NCBI GenBank assembly: GCA_008692225.1
Contig: VICG01000008.1
Location: forward strand, 2,382,001-2,446,000
Reading direction: 5' to 3'
Length of the DNA stretch: 64,000 bases
Source of the DNA: Monilinia fructicola
Lineage: Eukaryota > Ascomycota > Leotiomycetes > Helotiales > Sclerotiniaceae
Of the stretch, positions 24,289 to 36,100 are shown one piece after another; position 1 is the first letter of the stretch; each line of letters opens with the position of its first letter. A program made the translations under genes and the position numbers. The notes beneath the pieces are model-generated. The model had not been told where the DNA came from and did no database searches. It saw nothing but the letters and a program-made list of their open reading frames with translations.

Positions 24289-25134
24289 TCATAGCCCCTT
24301 GAATTGTAGGTTGATCACGATATCAATCTCATGAAAATACCCCAAAATCGCGCGAAAGCAGGATATGCCCCCTATCAACAATAAGCTTGCCCGCATGCTT
24401 CTCTCGCTTGAGCTAGGAATTGAAGTAGATATGGATTCGTTTGTTGAGCAGGATGTTGATTCCTCTGAAGTAGATGCTGGTTCGTTATCTGAAGTTGATA
24501 TTGTTGTTGTGGATGTTGACTCATGTCTCAAAGGTGATGATGACGTATGACTTGAATGTCAATGTAGATATATCAATAGCAATCGCCGTTGAATTTACCG
24601 TCCTTGTCATTGTCATGTACTTTTCTGAGGACGATGATATGTTTCCTCCTGAAGTCAATTGCAAAATGGTTGAAGCTGAAGGCATACTAGTGGATGTAGA
24701 CATCAACTTCGGTTCGTTCCTTGAATTCTATGACGATTGAACGCTAGTAGCTGTTGGTTCTGCGATTTTAGCGAATCCTGTTAACGTAACGTATGCTCCA
24801 GCACAGATGGGTAGGCATTTGCAGGGCTCATATATCACCGTCCAGGAAACAGCACCCGTCTGTTTATCAATATCAATGATTTTTCTATGATGAGGGCCTA
24901 GATAAGAGGATATAATTTCTGACCGAAATCTCCAATATGCGTTGATTGTGCGATAACAGTGGAAGCTTTCCATGTTGCACCCATCCCAGCTGTGAGCTGA
25001 TTGCTGAGTGTGGAAAGCACGGGTATAATTGTGATGCTCTCATTAAGTTCAATGAATCCATCATCGAAATAAGCAATTATGTGGGCGACAAGAGCAAAGA
25101 GAACTATAAAGTTGGTAAGGCTGGTACATGACAT
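24289..25134 (-). pseudogene. Ser/Thr-rich secreted or surface protein gene, broken
   Basis: From ATG 25134 the minus strand gives a signal peptide (MSCTSLTNFIVLFALVAHII) and about 78 codons ending in a stop. A second piece one frame over (24728-24910) continues sensibly with DIDKQTGAVSWTVIYEPCK and YVTLTGFAKI. After an in-frame TAG at 24728-24730 comes a Ser/Thr-rich stalk (24521-24706). Another frame change then leads to a second Ser/Thr-rich piece that ends in a hydrophobic tail (24289-24531, ASLLLIGGISCF), the usual architecture of a GPI-anchored wall protein. The first shift is explained by one missing A in the run at about 24918-24920. So there are two shifts and one nonsense codon. The parts share no recognised domain family. 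Probably a decayed cell-surface protein. Confidence 0.5.
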
Positions 25135-25235
25135 GATGTAGCGAATGGAAAGCAGTGAAACATAGCCGTAAACTATATGTAAGTCAATTATCCAATCGGA
25201 AAGGTCTGAACGGTATTAATGAAAAATTTTCAAAC

Positions 25236-25258
25236 TCACACCCACACCCACACCCACA
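25236..25258. repeat. CACACC-type microsatellite
   Basis: Three to four tandem CACACC/CACCCA units directly visible. Confidence 0.8.
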
Positions 25259-26504
25259 GACTCTTACTCACACTGCGTGCTCTGACTTCCCTCCCCCAAC
25301 TACCATCAACTTCCCATTCACTTTCATCTCGCCACACAACATATGAATTCTTTGCTAAGATGAAATCCCCACGAAGTCTTCCACTATTCCGAAACTTATA
25401 CCCAAGAACTGCAACCCTGATAGTGGAAATATACTAAACTAGTATTCTTACTGCTTAAAGGTGTTCTACCTACCCCCTTCGCTTAAATCAACGGATGAGT
25501 AGGAAGTTCTGCGCTGCACCTTGCCATGAGAAATCAATATCAGAGGTAGATACTCTTCATCAAGACAAAAGGATCTTTTCAGGTTAAGGAAAACGTTTTT
25601 TCAGGATTGATGATATACCATTAGTCTGTTAATTATGTCAAATATGTAATACCTCTGTAGACACAATTTCAACCCCCGAATAGCTAGCAAAACGTAGGAT
25701 CCATCTATCGGGGATAAAAATGGCCAAACCTCATACTTCGACACCTACATTTCATCGCCCCCTACGTTTTCTCGCCGACTTTTAATTCCAAGTGTTCTCA
25801 TCATTCGTAGACTAATAGTGCGCCGTGGTATCAAAAACATGCAACGAGCTCTTACAAACTTCAACCGATGAAATCTCACTCTCAACAATAAACGGCCACC
25901 GTAACCTTACTCGTATAATTCTAATTCCATTAACAAGTCTGATAAGGTTATGCAAGAAAGGGAAGCTGAAAGGGAGGATTGAACAGAAGGAATCGGAATA
26001 TTGGCGTTTGCAGAGATTAAGAGATTTAAGAGATGGCTCTGTTGTTAGTACTGTACCTAGGTAGCTTGTTACCTCGCCATCGCCATCGCTTGTTCTTCAT
26101 AAATCAGAACGAAATTACAAGTGCAATTCTACTTGATTCATGAATGATTCAGATTTCATTGTAACGAATTGAGGTTATTATTATTTTGTTAAAATCATAA
26201 TTGCCTTCTAAGAGTTTTATAATTTACAAGCTTCCAGAGGTGGAAATCCAGAGCCAATTTGAACGTTACGTTTAGCGTTCATTGACGTTGATATTCAAAT
26301 TGAATGTTTGATTGAAGACAACGTTGATGATAATGCCAATGTGAATGAATATTATCGTTACCTAGACAACGTTTGGAGGAAATGATTATGTATCCAATTC
26401 CAGGTTTTCTTAATTCCATGTTTTTGGTCACCAAAATGGGAAAATAATTAATGTAGATTAATTAGAAGATATACTCTGTACTCCGTACGCAACTTTCTAA
26501 TACT

Positions 26505-26516
26505 GTACTCGAGTAC
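26505..26516. repeat. Perfect 12-bp palindrome GTACTCGAGTAC
   Basis: Perfectly self-complementary; one of a set of similar short palindromes dispersed in intergenic DNA of this window (also 26574-26583 and 31488-31497). Confidence 0.7.
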
Positions 26517-26709
26517 GAAATTCCACAGACAAATTTTGAAGCCGAAGTATCCATACCCATAACGGAATTATATTACTCGAGTAGATGAGGGTGTTCTCCA
26601 CCGATTACCCACCAGTATATCCACATGATCTTTTTGTATTAATATATACATAGAATAAACTGCAAAGTCCAACAAATCAAGCAAACAACTCGTTTCTCGA
26701 TTTCAATCC

Positions 26710-26802
26710 GCTTCATTGGTCCAATGGTTAGGATTCCACCCTTCCAAGGCCTTCTCGGCTCAAAGCAAGGTGGAGGTTCGTGTTCGATTCACGGATGTTG
26801 CA
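26710..26802 (+). tRNA. tRNA-Gly (anticodon UCC) with intron
   Basis: A cloverleaf can be folded by eye. The acceptor strands are GCTTCAT and ATGTTGC. The D arm is GTCC-AATGGTTA-GGAT and the anticodon stem CCACC/GGTGG with loop CTTCCAA (anticodon TCC). The T arm is TCGTG-TTCGATT-CACGG, and the discriminator base is A. An intron of about 21 nt begins one base 3' of the anticodon, the canonical nuclear tRNA position. A TTTT Pol III terminator follows a few bases downstream. Two T/T mismatches sit in the middle of the acceptor stem, which may mean this copy is weak or decaying. Confidence 0.8.
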
Positions 26803-27476
26803 TTCTCTTTTGAGATTTTTTATCAGTTTTACATACTAATTAATCATGTTGTTATGATGAGGAAGTCATCGTTTTAGTTTTGGTAGTGGGCGTTCTATGT
26901 CCTTTTGGACCATTTTTGCTGACGCGAGATTATGGTCCTCCCTGCCCCCACAGCCTCCTTCACAACACATACATACACACATGCAGTTTTACGTCTTTCT
27001 TATGTACTCGAGCACGTTGTATTCCAAATGTTCTTAAATGTACCCAGGTAATCTTAGAATGAGATGGTTGTTTTTACATTCTGCATATCTACAAGTCAAG
27101 GGTTGAGATTTAAATAATTGTGTTCTAACAACTGGATGCACTTGTCTGGTTCTGACATCTGGAGTGTGCCTGTGCCTGGTTATTGGTGTCTTGTCTTTTC
27201 TCGACATGCAGAGGCCTATGACTAAAAATCTCGATATTCACGAGGATATCTCGGTTTTCTGGATCCGTATCGTTCACTGAGGTTCAGATGAAACAAATTA
27301 ATATAGATTTCTCATTGTCTGCTGTTAAATTCTGCATGAATGACTCCCTAACAGCATTACAAGCCCAACATAGGACCCCCTTCCCTCCATTTTCCCCCAA
27401 AGATTCGACTATACACATTTACCCATATAAGACACCCTATCTCGCAACCTTACCCCTAACTTCTCCTTCCATTCCA
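26803..27476. other. Spacer between tRNA and hydrolase gene
   Basis: No gene seen. The right end should contain the 3' UTR of the minus-strand hydrolase gene. Confidence 0.5.
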
Positions 27477-28646
27477 TTAAGTAGAACTTGTAAAAACCAA
27501 CTTCTCATTCCCAACCACTGTCTTCAAAACGTTGCCGATGCCCGTGACCTGGCCTGAAGCATTCTTAGCCATGATATTTGCATAATTCGTGGCCATCAGC
27601 TGGACTCCTGTTACGAAACCTTTGGTGTCGAAGGCGCTAGATTGTGCTTTGTTAGTATAGATGCTGATTTATCTCCATCTATTCAACAAGCCCCCTCTTC
27701 ACCAAACCAACGATAAATATATCAATGATTCTCCGGATACGAATAAGAATAAAAATAAGAAACATACCAATGACCACCACCATTCGGCGTATTATCCACC
27801 GTCTGTAACGCCCCAATTTGTGCCGTCGACATATTAGCATCAGTAGCCAATTTCTCATAGGCCTTGATTGCATCCGGGATAGCAGGTTGCAAGAGCGCCA
27901 ATTCATCTTTCGTACTCTGGAAATGGATTTTCGTATTCTGCACCAGGGTGTTCGCATCCACAACATCGACTTGGGGAGTGAGAGCACCGCAATTGAGAAG
28001 GACGCCGGTCTTGTACTGTGCGCCAAAGGCGGGCATGAAGAATCCCGAGAGGAGCAGGGAACCCCCGGAGACGCCGGTGAAGAATACGTTTCCAGGGTCG
28101 AAGGCTACGTCTTTGGATAGTTGGGTTTGAATCAGTGTATTGACGGCTGCTGCATGTGCGACGCCGTCTGTACGTTGAAGACCGGATCCCCCGCCCCAGA
28201 ACATATTTTTGTTGGGGGCGAGAACGACGACACCCATGAGGTTATTTTGCACTGCTTGGTTGGGAAAATCAAAGAAGGATTGTCCCCCATCGCCATGAAG
28301 AAGAACGTTGAGACCGGCAGTTCCTGTAGTATTGGCTGCTGCTGTACCACCTGCAACACCTGATGCTGCCGTGAACATATTGGCCGGAGCGCTAATTTTG
28401 TAACGAATGGGAAGGCCACTATATCATTAGTGACTTGATAGATGTCATTTGGAATGATTAAAATTACTCAATCTGAATAGTTTTATCTAAAATCATCGAA
28501 CCATCTGTTGCTGTTGTTATACCTCCAGATGTGGCCGCTTTGGTGGTCCCTGTTGAAGATGAAGCAGCATTTTTCTTCGGTAGAGCATTAACAGAAGAGA
28601 AAAGAGTGAAGAGTAGAAATAAAAGTAAATCGTTAATGAAAATCAT
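27477..28646 (-). CDS. Secreted alpha/beta-hydrolase-like protein (family often labelled 'cyclin-like F-box')
   Basis: Three exons, all phases consistent: 28468-28646, 27768-28418 and 27477-27636. The introns are 49 and 131 bp, and a CTAAC branch site is visible in the second. Product 329 residues. A signal peptide (MIFINDLLLFLLFTLFSSVN) is followed by a short Ser/Thr/Ala-rich segment. Then comes the conserved core: GLPIRYKISAPA, LNVLLHGDGGQSFFDFPNQ, GGGSGLQRTDGVAHA, and a nucleophile-elbow-like GVSGGS with Ser about residue 177. From memory this matches a secreted fungal family frequently mis-named 'cyclin-like F-box protein'; I see neither a cyclin nor an F-box. The HGDGG loop and GxSxG elbow favour an esterase-like hydrolase. 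The frame is fully intact, in contrast to many neighbours. Substrate unknown. Confidence 0.85.
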
Positions 28647-31600
28647 AATGAAATTGAAGCAAACGCCCAGCGCTGAGAAGATAAATGAATGAAAGGGGAG
28701 GAAAATTTTCAGGTAGGTTCAACCGTAATGGATAGAATGATTGAACACCTCATCTTTTAAAGTAATTCTCACTTACAATACCCACAGGCTCAACTATGCC
28801 TGGAACTGACCATCAAACTACCAAGGCAAATTGTAGAATGAATTTCATCCTAGAATTCGAAATGTGAAGCATCTTGAAGTTTGACTTGGCGGTCATGATT
28901 GGAGTTAGAAGTTTTGACTTGGACCAAAACTTCTTGGCAACAAGGGTCAAGTCGCCCATATAGAAGTTCAGTGTAAAAGACTGAAGGCTTGAGGTTTGGA
29001 ATCCAAAGTTCAGACTTGAGTTTAAAGGATAAGTATTAGCTATAAATAAAGAGGGAAAGAATCAGTCTATTTGGCTTAAATCTGGGGATTGCAGATCATA
29101 AGGAATAGATATTTCTTGGTAATCAGTGTGATTGGTAATTCATGAGGATTGCCGTCGGCTGGTGGCTCCTTCGTTCGGTTCTTGATAAGCTTGTGACGTT
29201 GTCGCACAAACCTCTTACTTGTATTGGCATTGATAGGGAAGAAACTTTTCCATGTCCTCTGAAGCTGTATTTGTTCTCATAGAATAGAAATGACGATGGC
29301 TTTGATCGACCAAGGAGATAAATTCGTCATTTTATAAAAGATCATAGCTAGGTAAGTTGACCTTAGCGAAAGGCTCGTCTGACATGAAGGGGTATGAATC
29401 GCTATTCTAACACAGATCGCGAATGTATGTTAAATACCTAGGTATGTGGGAAAGGAATGTTGAAACGATCTCAATGAGTAATATTCATCGATAAATTTAT
29501 TGACGTTGATCTCCAAAAAGCTTCGGATGAAATATCGTGATATCGTTTGAGGTTGATGATAAAATCTTATTATCCGGTTTCCAATGATTGCACATGACAT
29601 AGAATCATGAGGTTATACTCCGGACAGGATCCAAAGTGTTCATTCCCCAACCGTGCATCGTCGAAACATCGAACCATCGAGCTTGAAGCAACCACCGCAT
29701 CTGATACAGTAGATGAGTACGTTCGTCTTTGAAGGCTTGCGACAGAACTTTTACGCTCGAAATAGTCAAACTATTCTCGTATTGTACGATTCTGTATACA
29801 GTAAGTATCGACAATGGCTCGCTCGCAAGACAAACGCGCTATGGGTTCGATTGTATGAGAATTGCGTAGAAGATATCGGGATGTATGGTTGAAGAATTCG
29901 TCATCTTCCTCTTTCATATCAAGGCCACCAGGTGGGCCCACCATGTACAATATTTATCGCACATGGAAGATATTCATAGTCTTCGGATCAGGCATCTTAT
30001 GATCTAAGAGCAGAGCATGCATGCTGAGCATTCATCCTGACATGTCATTTGTCTCAAATCATACTGTAAGGCCGAATCTCGAGTTTGAGTAAAGTTGCAC
30101 CGCCACACCTCTTCACTGAAACCAGTAAAGGGTACGGATACATCGGATTGAGGCCCATCTATGTAGGTGGATTTTAGTAACGGGACTGCTTGATATAGCC
30201 AGAATCTACAAATCCTCCCAATTCTATTGATCAAAACAGCTACTGATTTATGATTTTCCTGAAAGGGTTCAATCCGGTGCGACACCATAGATTATAACCC
30301 TTTACTCTCGGCGCACAAGCAAGCTGAAAGCACCCCAGTAAATTCATACCCAACGTCATCACGACACGGTAAGATAACCAATGATTTAAGGGTTACGCTT
30401 CTTGGATGTTTGGAGTGTCTAATCTAGACTTAATGTCGACTCATCGTAGATCTCGTGAACTTGTGAACTCGTAAACCCATGGATACAGTAGTAACTATAT
30501 GATTTGAATATTAACCAACAAGATTTTTACTTAGATAAAGTTTGCTAGAGATTGATAGTTGATAGGTAACTAGCTATAACTTATTGTACACAGTACCCCC
30601 GATTAAAAGGGGTGAATAGCTCGGATTAGACCTTTATGATGTGTTTTATATCGAATTTAGGAATAACCTCACGGTAGAACTATCTAAACTATTTCAACCC
30701 TATTCATCAGTAATTCCTAAGTATGATATTATGACTTTCATATAGGGGCTTGATCCTCTATGTTCGTATCCTTTACCTCTATTGATACAGTATACCTCTC
30801 TACCATACGGGCTCATGTAATCTTACACCTTGTCCTATAATCCCTTATAGAACTAAGGAGTCCTTACGTTGGATCACCAACACCTTCAAAGTTCCATGCC
30901 AGCAGTGGAAAACTCAATTAACCAAAAAGGTTTCACACAAGGGCTCGGCATTTACACATTGTAATGGTCATGAACCTTGCCTGCTATAAGTACCTCAAGG
31001 ATTTATAGCCTTACTGTAAGACTCTGAATACTCTACAGCACTGTAATTAGTTTATATTCCAAGGTTTGTAATAGTTTGCTTCAAAAGCTCAAACATGGCG
31101 TCACATTATTCAAGATATGTATCATACACAGTCTACAGGTACATACCAACCAACTATATCCAAGTGTCTTAGTAGATAATTACTCGGGTAGGTATTGACG
31201 ATACGCCGGTGCAGAAGAAATACAATGATACCCTTATCCTTACGTTCATCCTGTCGGCGCTTTGAGTGTTATAATAGGCACGGATAATAACGGATATTAA
31301 CACCAAGAAAGAAAAAAACCTTACAAAAGTTAATTCAAAGACAAATGATAAACTCATATCATCTTCAAATCCTGAATCTTGAGTAGGTATTGAGGCTCAA
31401 GATATCAATCATAAAGTATCAATCAAGACCTAATTACCTAGTGCCTACCTACCCATCTAGTTCTACCTATCTACTGTGCAGCAAAATACTCGAGTAGAAA
31501 GTACAATAACCGAATAATACCTACCTACCCTCCTTACCTGCCTACCTGCCTACCTCCCTACTTATCTACTTATTATTACTGTATGTAACTTGATTGGCCT

Positions 31601-31883
31601 TGCCTTCTTACTCATCATTGAATCATCGGTTTATTATATTCTCAACATAACCAGCCAGTACAGTAATTATCATCCATCAACCTTCCAGTAACCTACGGAT
31701 AAGATATCCAGAACCCCAGAAATCCAACCCAGCTGCGCCACTTTTCTATACCTTCTTCGTTTCTTCGGCTGCATCATCTCCCCACTTCAATAAATCATTA
31801 ATCATACCAAGTTTCTCAATCACCAAAAGAATACAAAGAAGCAACATCAACACTCTCTTTGCATAGAGAGCTTTACTATTAAG
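28647..31883. other. Intergenic, no gene seen
   Basis: Over 3.2 kb without a plausible coding frame. A TACCTAGGTA palindrome is at 29435-29444, TACTCGAGTA at 31488-31497, and a CTAC/CCTG-type repeat at 31518-31560. Pyrimidine-rich DNA at 31735-31880 is likely the promoter and leader of the patatin-like gene. Confidence 0.5.
31518..31560. repeat. CTAC/CCTG tetranucleotide repeat
   Basis: Degenerate tandem CTAC, CCTG and CTCC units directly visible. Confidence 0.75.
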
Positions 31884-33881
31884 ATGGTTGACAACGGTGT
31901 GGTCAAGCGGAAGGATACCACAAAGGGTCCTCCCTTACGTATATTATCTCTAGGTAAAAACAACCGACCCCTCTAACCTTTCACGCAATTTACTAAGTCC
32001 TCATATACAGATGGAGGTGGTGTACGAGGATATTCTATGCTCATTATCATACAAGAGCTGATGCATAGAACATATGTCGAAATTGAAGGAAAGGCACCTC
32101 GACGAGATCAAATTCCCAAACCTGCCGACCATTTCGATTTAATATGTGGTACTGGAACAGGAGGTTTGATCGCAATTATGCTTGGTAGATTACGATTGGA
32201 CTTGGAGACTTGTAAAGAGGTCTATGTACGAATGACTAGGAAAGTTTTCGAAACAGACAAAACTATTGCTGGCATACCATATCGATCGACTCTCTTCAAG
32301 GCTTCGAAGTTGGAGGAGGCTATCAAAGAGTGCGTACGAGAACATACGCTATTCGAGAAAGAGGGAAATGATGGAGATAACTCCTCGGGTTCATCCACAT
32401 ATCCGGGAAGTCCGATGAGCCCACTGAGTCCTGCCGCGAGTAGGGAGCCAAGGCGGCATTCGAGTAATGCCAGTGTCGCAAGTTTTAGTAATAGACATCC
32501 TTCCAGCTATCAAAACAAGCCATATCTATCTCCGAGGTTGGGTAATCCGAATGCTAGGTTATATGATAACCGTCCAGAAAGGACCAAGACGTAAGATTTG
32601 CCGAGGCTACAAACACACTATGTATAGCTAACATGGAATAGTGCTGTGACTGCAACATACAAAGGGACTCCCAGAGGCGGTGCACCAGCCTTACTTCGAT
32701 CCTACGATTCGCGAAAGGAACCCTCTCCAGAATACGACTGTAAAATTTGGGAAGCAGGACGAGCAACGTCAGCCACTGGACTCGCATTCAAACCTATTCA
32801 AATCGGACAATCAGTATTCATCGACGAAGGTGCTGGTCAATATAATCCTGCGCCAATTGTTCTCGATGAAGCTACCGTCAATGAGTGGCCTGGACGTGAT
32901 GTAGGTGTGTTTGTGAGTATAGGCACGGGGAAAAGACCTCCAGGAAGCGATCACAATCAACATATGTGGTATGAGGGTTTTATGGGTGAATTCGCCGAAG
33001 CGCGACGACGTTTGATATCCAAAATCGAAGGATGCGAAACTACCCATCAATACATGATAAAAGAACATCTCGGCAAGAGAGGCGTCAATATCGAGAATTA
33101 CTATCGGCTAAATGTGGAAATTGGTGTAGGAGAGTTTGGAATGAATGAATGGAATCGTCTCGCAGATATTAGCACCGGAACTAGAAGATATCTAGGCAAA
33201 AGCGAGATTCAAAAAATGAACATTGAAACAGCTGTGAAGTTGGCAAAAGTTTACAAGGCAATCCAGCGAGCGAATGGTCACATGAGATTACCGTCGATGG
33301 GTAATAGAGGAGCGAGTTATAAGGATCTACCCGACGTTCCGGAATCTAACCCTCTGGCCGTGGAATTACCAGCAGAAGTCCCTCCCATGACCCCTTTGTC
33401 TGCCAACGCATGGACACCACCCCCACGCTCAAGCTACGAGTCCGGTAATCACGATAACCTCGAAATTGGCCCTCTCAGCCCCACAAAGAATGAGACATTT
33501 TCCCCTGATTCTTTCTCAGACCACCAATCCCCACATTCATCCCCTTCAACCCGAGCCAGCGACTACGGCGACAGATTAACTGTCAGTTCTCCCACTCCAT
33601 CACAATATCGCACTGCATCTGGATCAGACAAGATCGCGATAATGAGTCTAGATGAATTCCCTCGCCCAGATATTCGTATTTCAGATCCTCCGCCAAGGAA
33701 TCCACGGAGAGTTTCAGGACCACCACCCATACCACCAAAAACTCCAATTAATGGAGAGAGACCTGGGGATGGAATGCAGAGGAGACCGATTGGAAATGGA
33801 AATATAGCGCCTTATCCTTTGGAGGATGGACCGCCACCAGTGGTTAATATGGCGAGAAAACCACCGGGTTATGGGAGGTAA
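31884..33881 (+). CDS. Patatin-like phospholipase-family protein lacking the nucleophile serine
   Basis: Exons 31884-31953, 32011-32590 and 32642-33881; introns 57 and 51 bp; 629 residues, intact. The N-terminal patatin motif DGGGVRGY (residues 24-31) provides the oxyanion loop. The nucleophile elbow, normally GxSxG, reads GTGTGG at about residues 70-75, so glycine stands where serine should be. A later IDEGAGQYNP corresponds to the Asp-Gly motif but with Glu in the first glycine position. The segment VRMTRKVFETDKTIAGIPYR is typical of a conserved fungal patatin branch. The exon-2 end holds a Ser/Pro-rich insertion, and the last 220 residues are a disordered proline-rich tail. Cytosolic by appearance. 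Probably a catalytically inactive, possibly scaffolding, family member (inference). Confidence 0.85.
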
Positions 33882-36100
33882 GGGGTTATATAAAAGGAGT
33901 GTCATAATTAGGATACGCCATGATGAGTTGATAAGACAATATTTGTCTGGTTTGGGGAACGGCGTTTGGATTTAGGACTCACAAATGAGTAACTACTGAT
34001 CTTACATTTTATGGATTATGATGGAGTTTGGAATCAACCTTATGGGATTACCCGGTTGTTGCGATACCTTTTTGTTTTTTGTTTCGATGTGGTTGATATG
34101 ATGGTATGGGGGATCCGAGAGAGTGGCAGATGTCCTCGTGCATGCATGGGCTTATAGTTTTTATGATACAGGCATCCTCAAAGGCGGATTCAACTTTTCT
34201 TTTGATATAAAAGTATATAGTTTAGTATATTATGGATTTATCATTATGTTTGACTGGCTTGAACTTGTTTGACTAGTAATAGTCTTGTGAGGGTATCTGA
34301 GGGGACTGACGTGTAAGACATCTGATATTGGATGTATGATGTGTGATGAATGATTAGTTGACCTATTAGCGGGTGGGATGATGGAGAAAAAACATGATAT
34401 GGGATGATATTAGATGAGATAGGATAAAGTTCGATGGGTTGAGAGTTCCCCGAGGGATGCGTTTTGATGGCAGCTTGACAGTTTGGCAGTTTGGTGTTTA
34501 TTTGGTTGTGGGTGTGCTACCTAATAACTTTAATTGGGGTTCCAAGAAGATTTTTGGCATAGTGAATGAGAGCCTGTGTGGTGGAAAGATTATAGAGTTT
34601 CGGTCTGAAAGTTTAAGGGGTACGTTGTTGTGTTGTGTTTGAGGTTTTGGGGTGAGGGTGAGGGTGAAGTTGTTAGAGGAAGATTTTTAGAGGCGGGAAG
34701 AATATTTATTTCGAATCTCCTAGCTAACCAGAGCAAGTAACTTCATATCTCTTCTTATACAGGTCATCGCCCAGATTTCTTACAGTGACTACTACAATCA
34801 GTCATCTTGGTTTTCGCTAGCCCAAAGCACCTTGAAAGACAGTAATGATCCCCAGGCCAATTCACGACAGGTTTTTGCGCTGTGTGTATCTGACTGGAAT
34901 ACCTCGAGTTAGCTTGTGTCTCGCAGTGAGCAAGAGAATACATACACAGCCATTCGGAACCTTTTAGCCGTATGATTCTCACCTAACTCTTGTTTGCCTG
35001 CTGCCAGAAAACCTCGGGCATTATCCTCAGCCGTACTGAAATCGGAAGTTCGAACATGCACACCAGCTATCTCTTGAAATCTTTGGAAATTCCAGTGCTA
35101 TAGCACCAGTTCCCTTCTTCCTCTCTATTTCGCCTCAGTATCAAGGGGCCATTCAGTTTAGTTTCCTATTCTACCGCAATCATAAATAGAAGACTCTTGA
35201 ATCTCCCAAAAAGTTGTATACTTGCATGATAATCCAAACCCTTGATCGTCCAACATTTCTCAGCTGCAAACGCAAATCGAGTGAAATCGGGCGAGTCTTC
35301 ATTTACTTCAGCATCTTGACCACAGAAAGGGTGGCAAATGTCAGAAGCTCGAATATTGCATCTTGGATCAAGATGATCCCAACCTTTCTCAAGGAATACT
35401 TCTGTTTGTTGATATTTTTATTCATCATTTGAACGTGTGGCAATCTATATAGCGATAGTATGATTCAAGATTTCAAAAACATTATTGAAATCACTTTATA
35501 CGTTTTCATAGACTTCTCGCTTCAATTTAATGTCTGGTGCTGTATTGGGATGGTGTTCGTTTTGTTTTCCCGGGCGTTGGTACGCTATAGAGCTGGTGGA
35601 GCTTCGCCCCTGAATTAGGCGATGAACGGAGATTATCATAGAAGCTTCTTGATTGGATTCATTGCTTGGGAAGGATGGAGACTCGATATTTGGTGTTTTA
35701 GGATATTGCTTGTGTGTATAACTGGCTTGATATTGATTGATTTGAGCGGAGTGCGTTTACCAAGGCAACTGGTCTTATTGATCTGCGCCTTTCATGGATT
35801 ATCTATTGGTTAGACTATCTTGTGATGAAATCACCCTTCGGTCTGAGTACGCATACTTGGACAGGACATTGTGTTATCTAGTTATCGAGTGATTAGCGTG
35901 TATATAATTGAAGAGAGGAGCAAGAACCACCCGAAATGGTGTCTGAGGTATCTCCACCCTCATTCTCAATTCTTCTTTTACAATCCTTTTCACAGAATGG
36001 ATCAAAATATTTCAGAAGATCAAAGAGCGCTGAGATAGTTCATGGTTATCCGTCTTATTCATCTGTACCTAAATCTGAGATCCTACAATCATCCCGTACA
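33882..36100. other. Intergenic, no gene seen
   Basis: T/G-rich non-coding sequence follows the patatin-like gene (34000-34700). Open frames at 34439, 35214 and 35622 have no protein character. Confidence 0.5.

Larger units (their letters stand above)
25135..26709. other. Intergenic with short repeats
   Basis: Contains a (CACACC)-type microsatellite at 25236-25258 and a perfect TACCTAGGTA palindrome at 26054-26063. A 12-bp perfect palindrome GTACTCGAGTAC is at 26505-26516, and TACTCGAGTA at 26574-26583. No convincing gene. Confidence 0.5.

Noticed and set aside
25236..25258. Possible CRISPR-like or telomere-like repeats
   Set aside because: Plain microsatellite; there is no spacer structure and the unit is not a telomeric TTAGGG type. 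No CRISPR array is expected in a fungal nucleus and none is seen.
25219..25437. Open frame over the CACACC repeat
   Set aside because: Product is dominated by the His/Thr microsatellite translation; no real gene structure.
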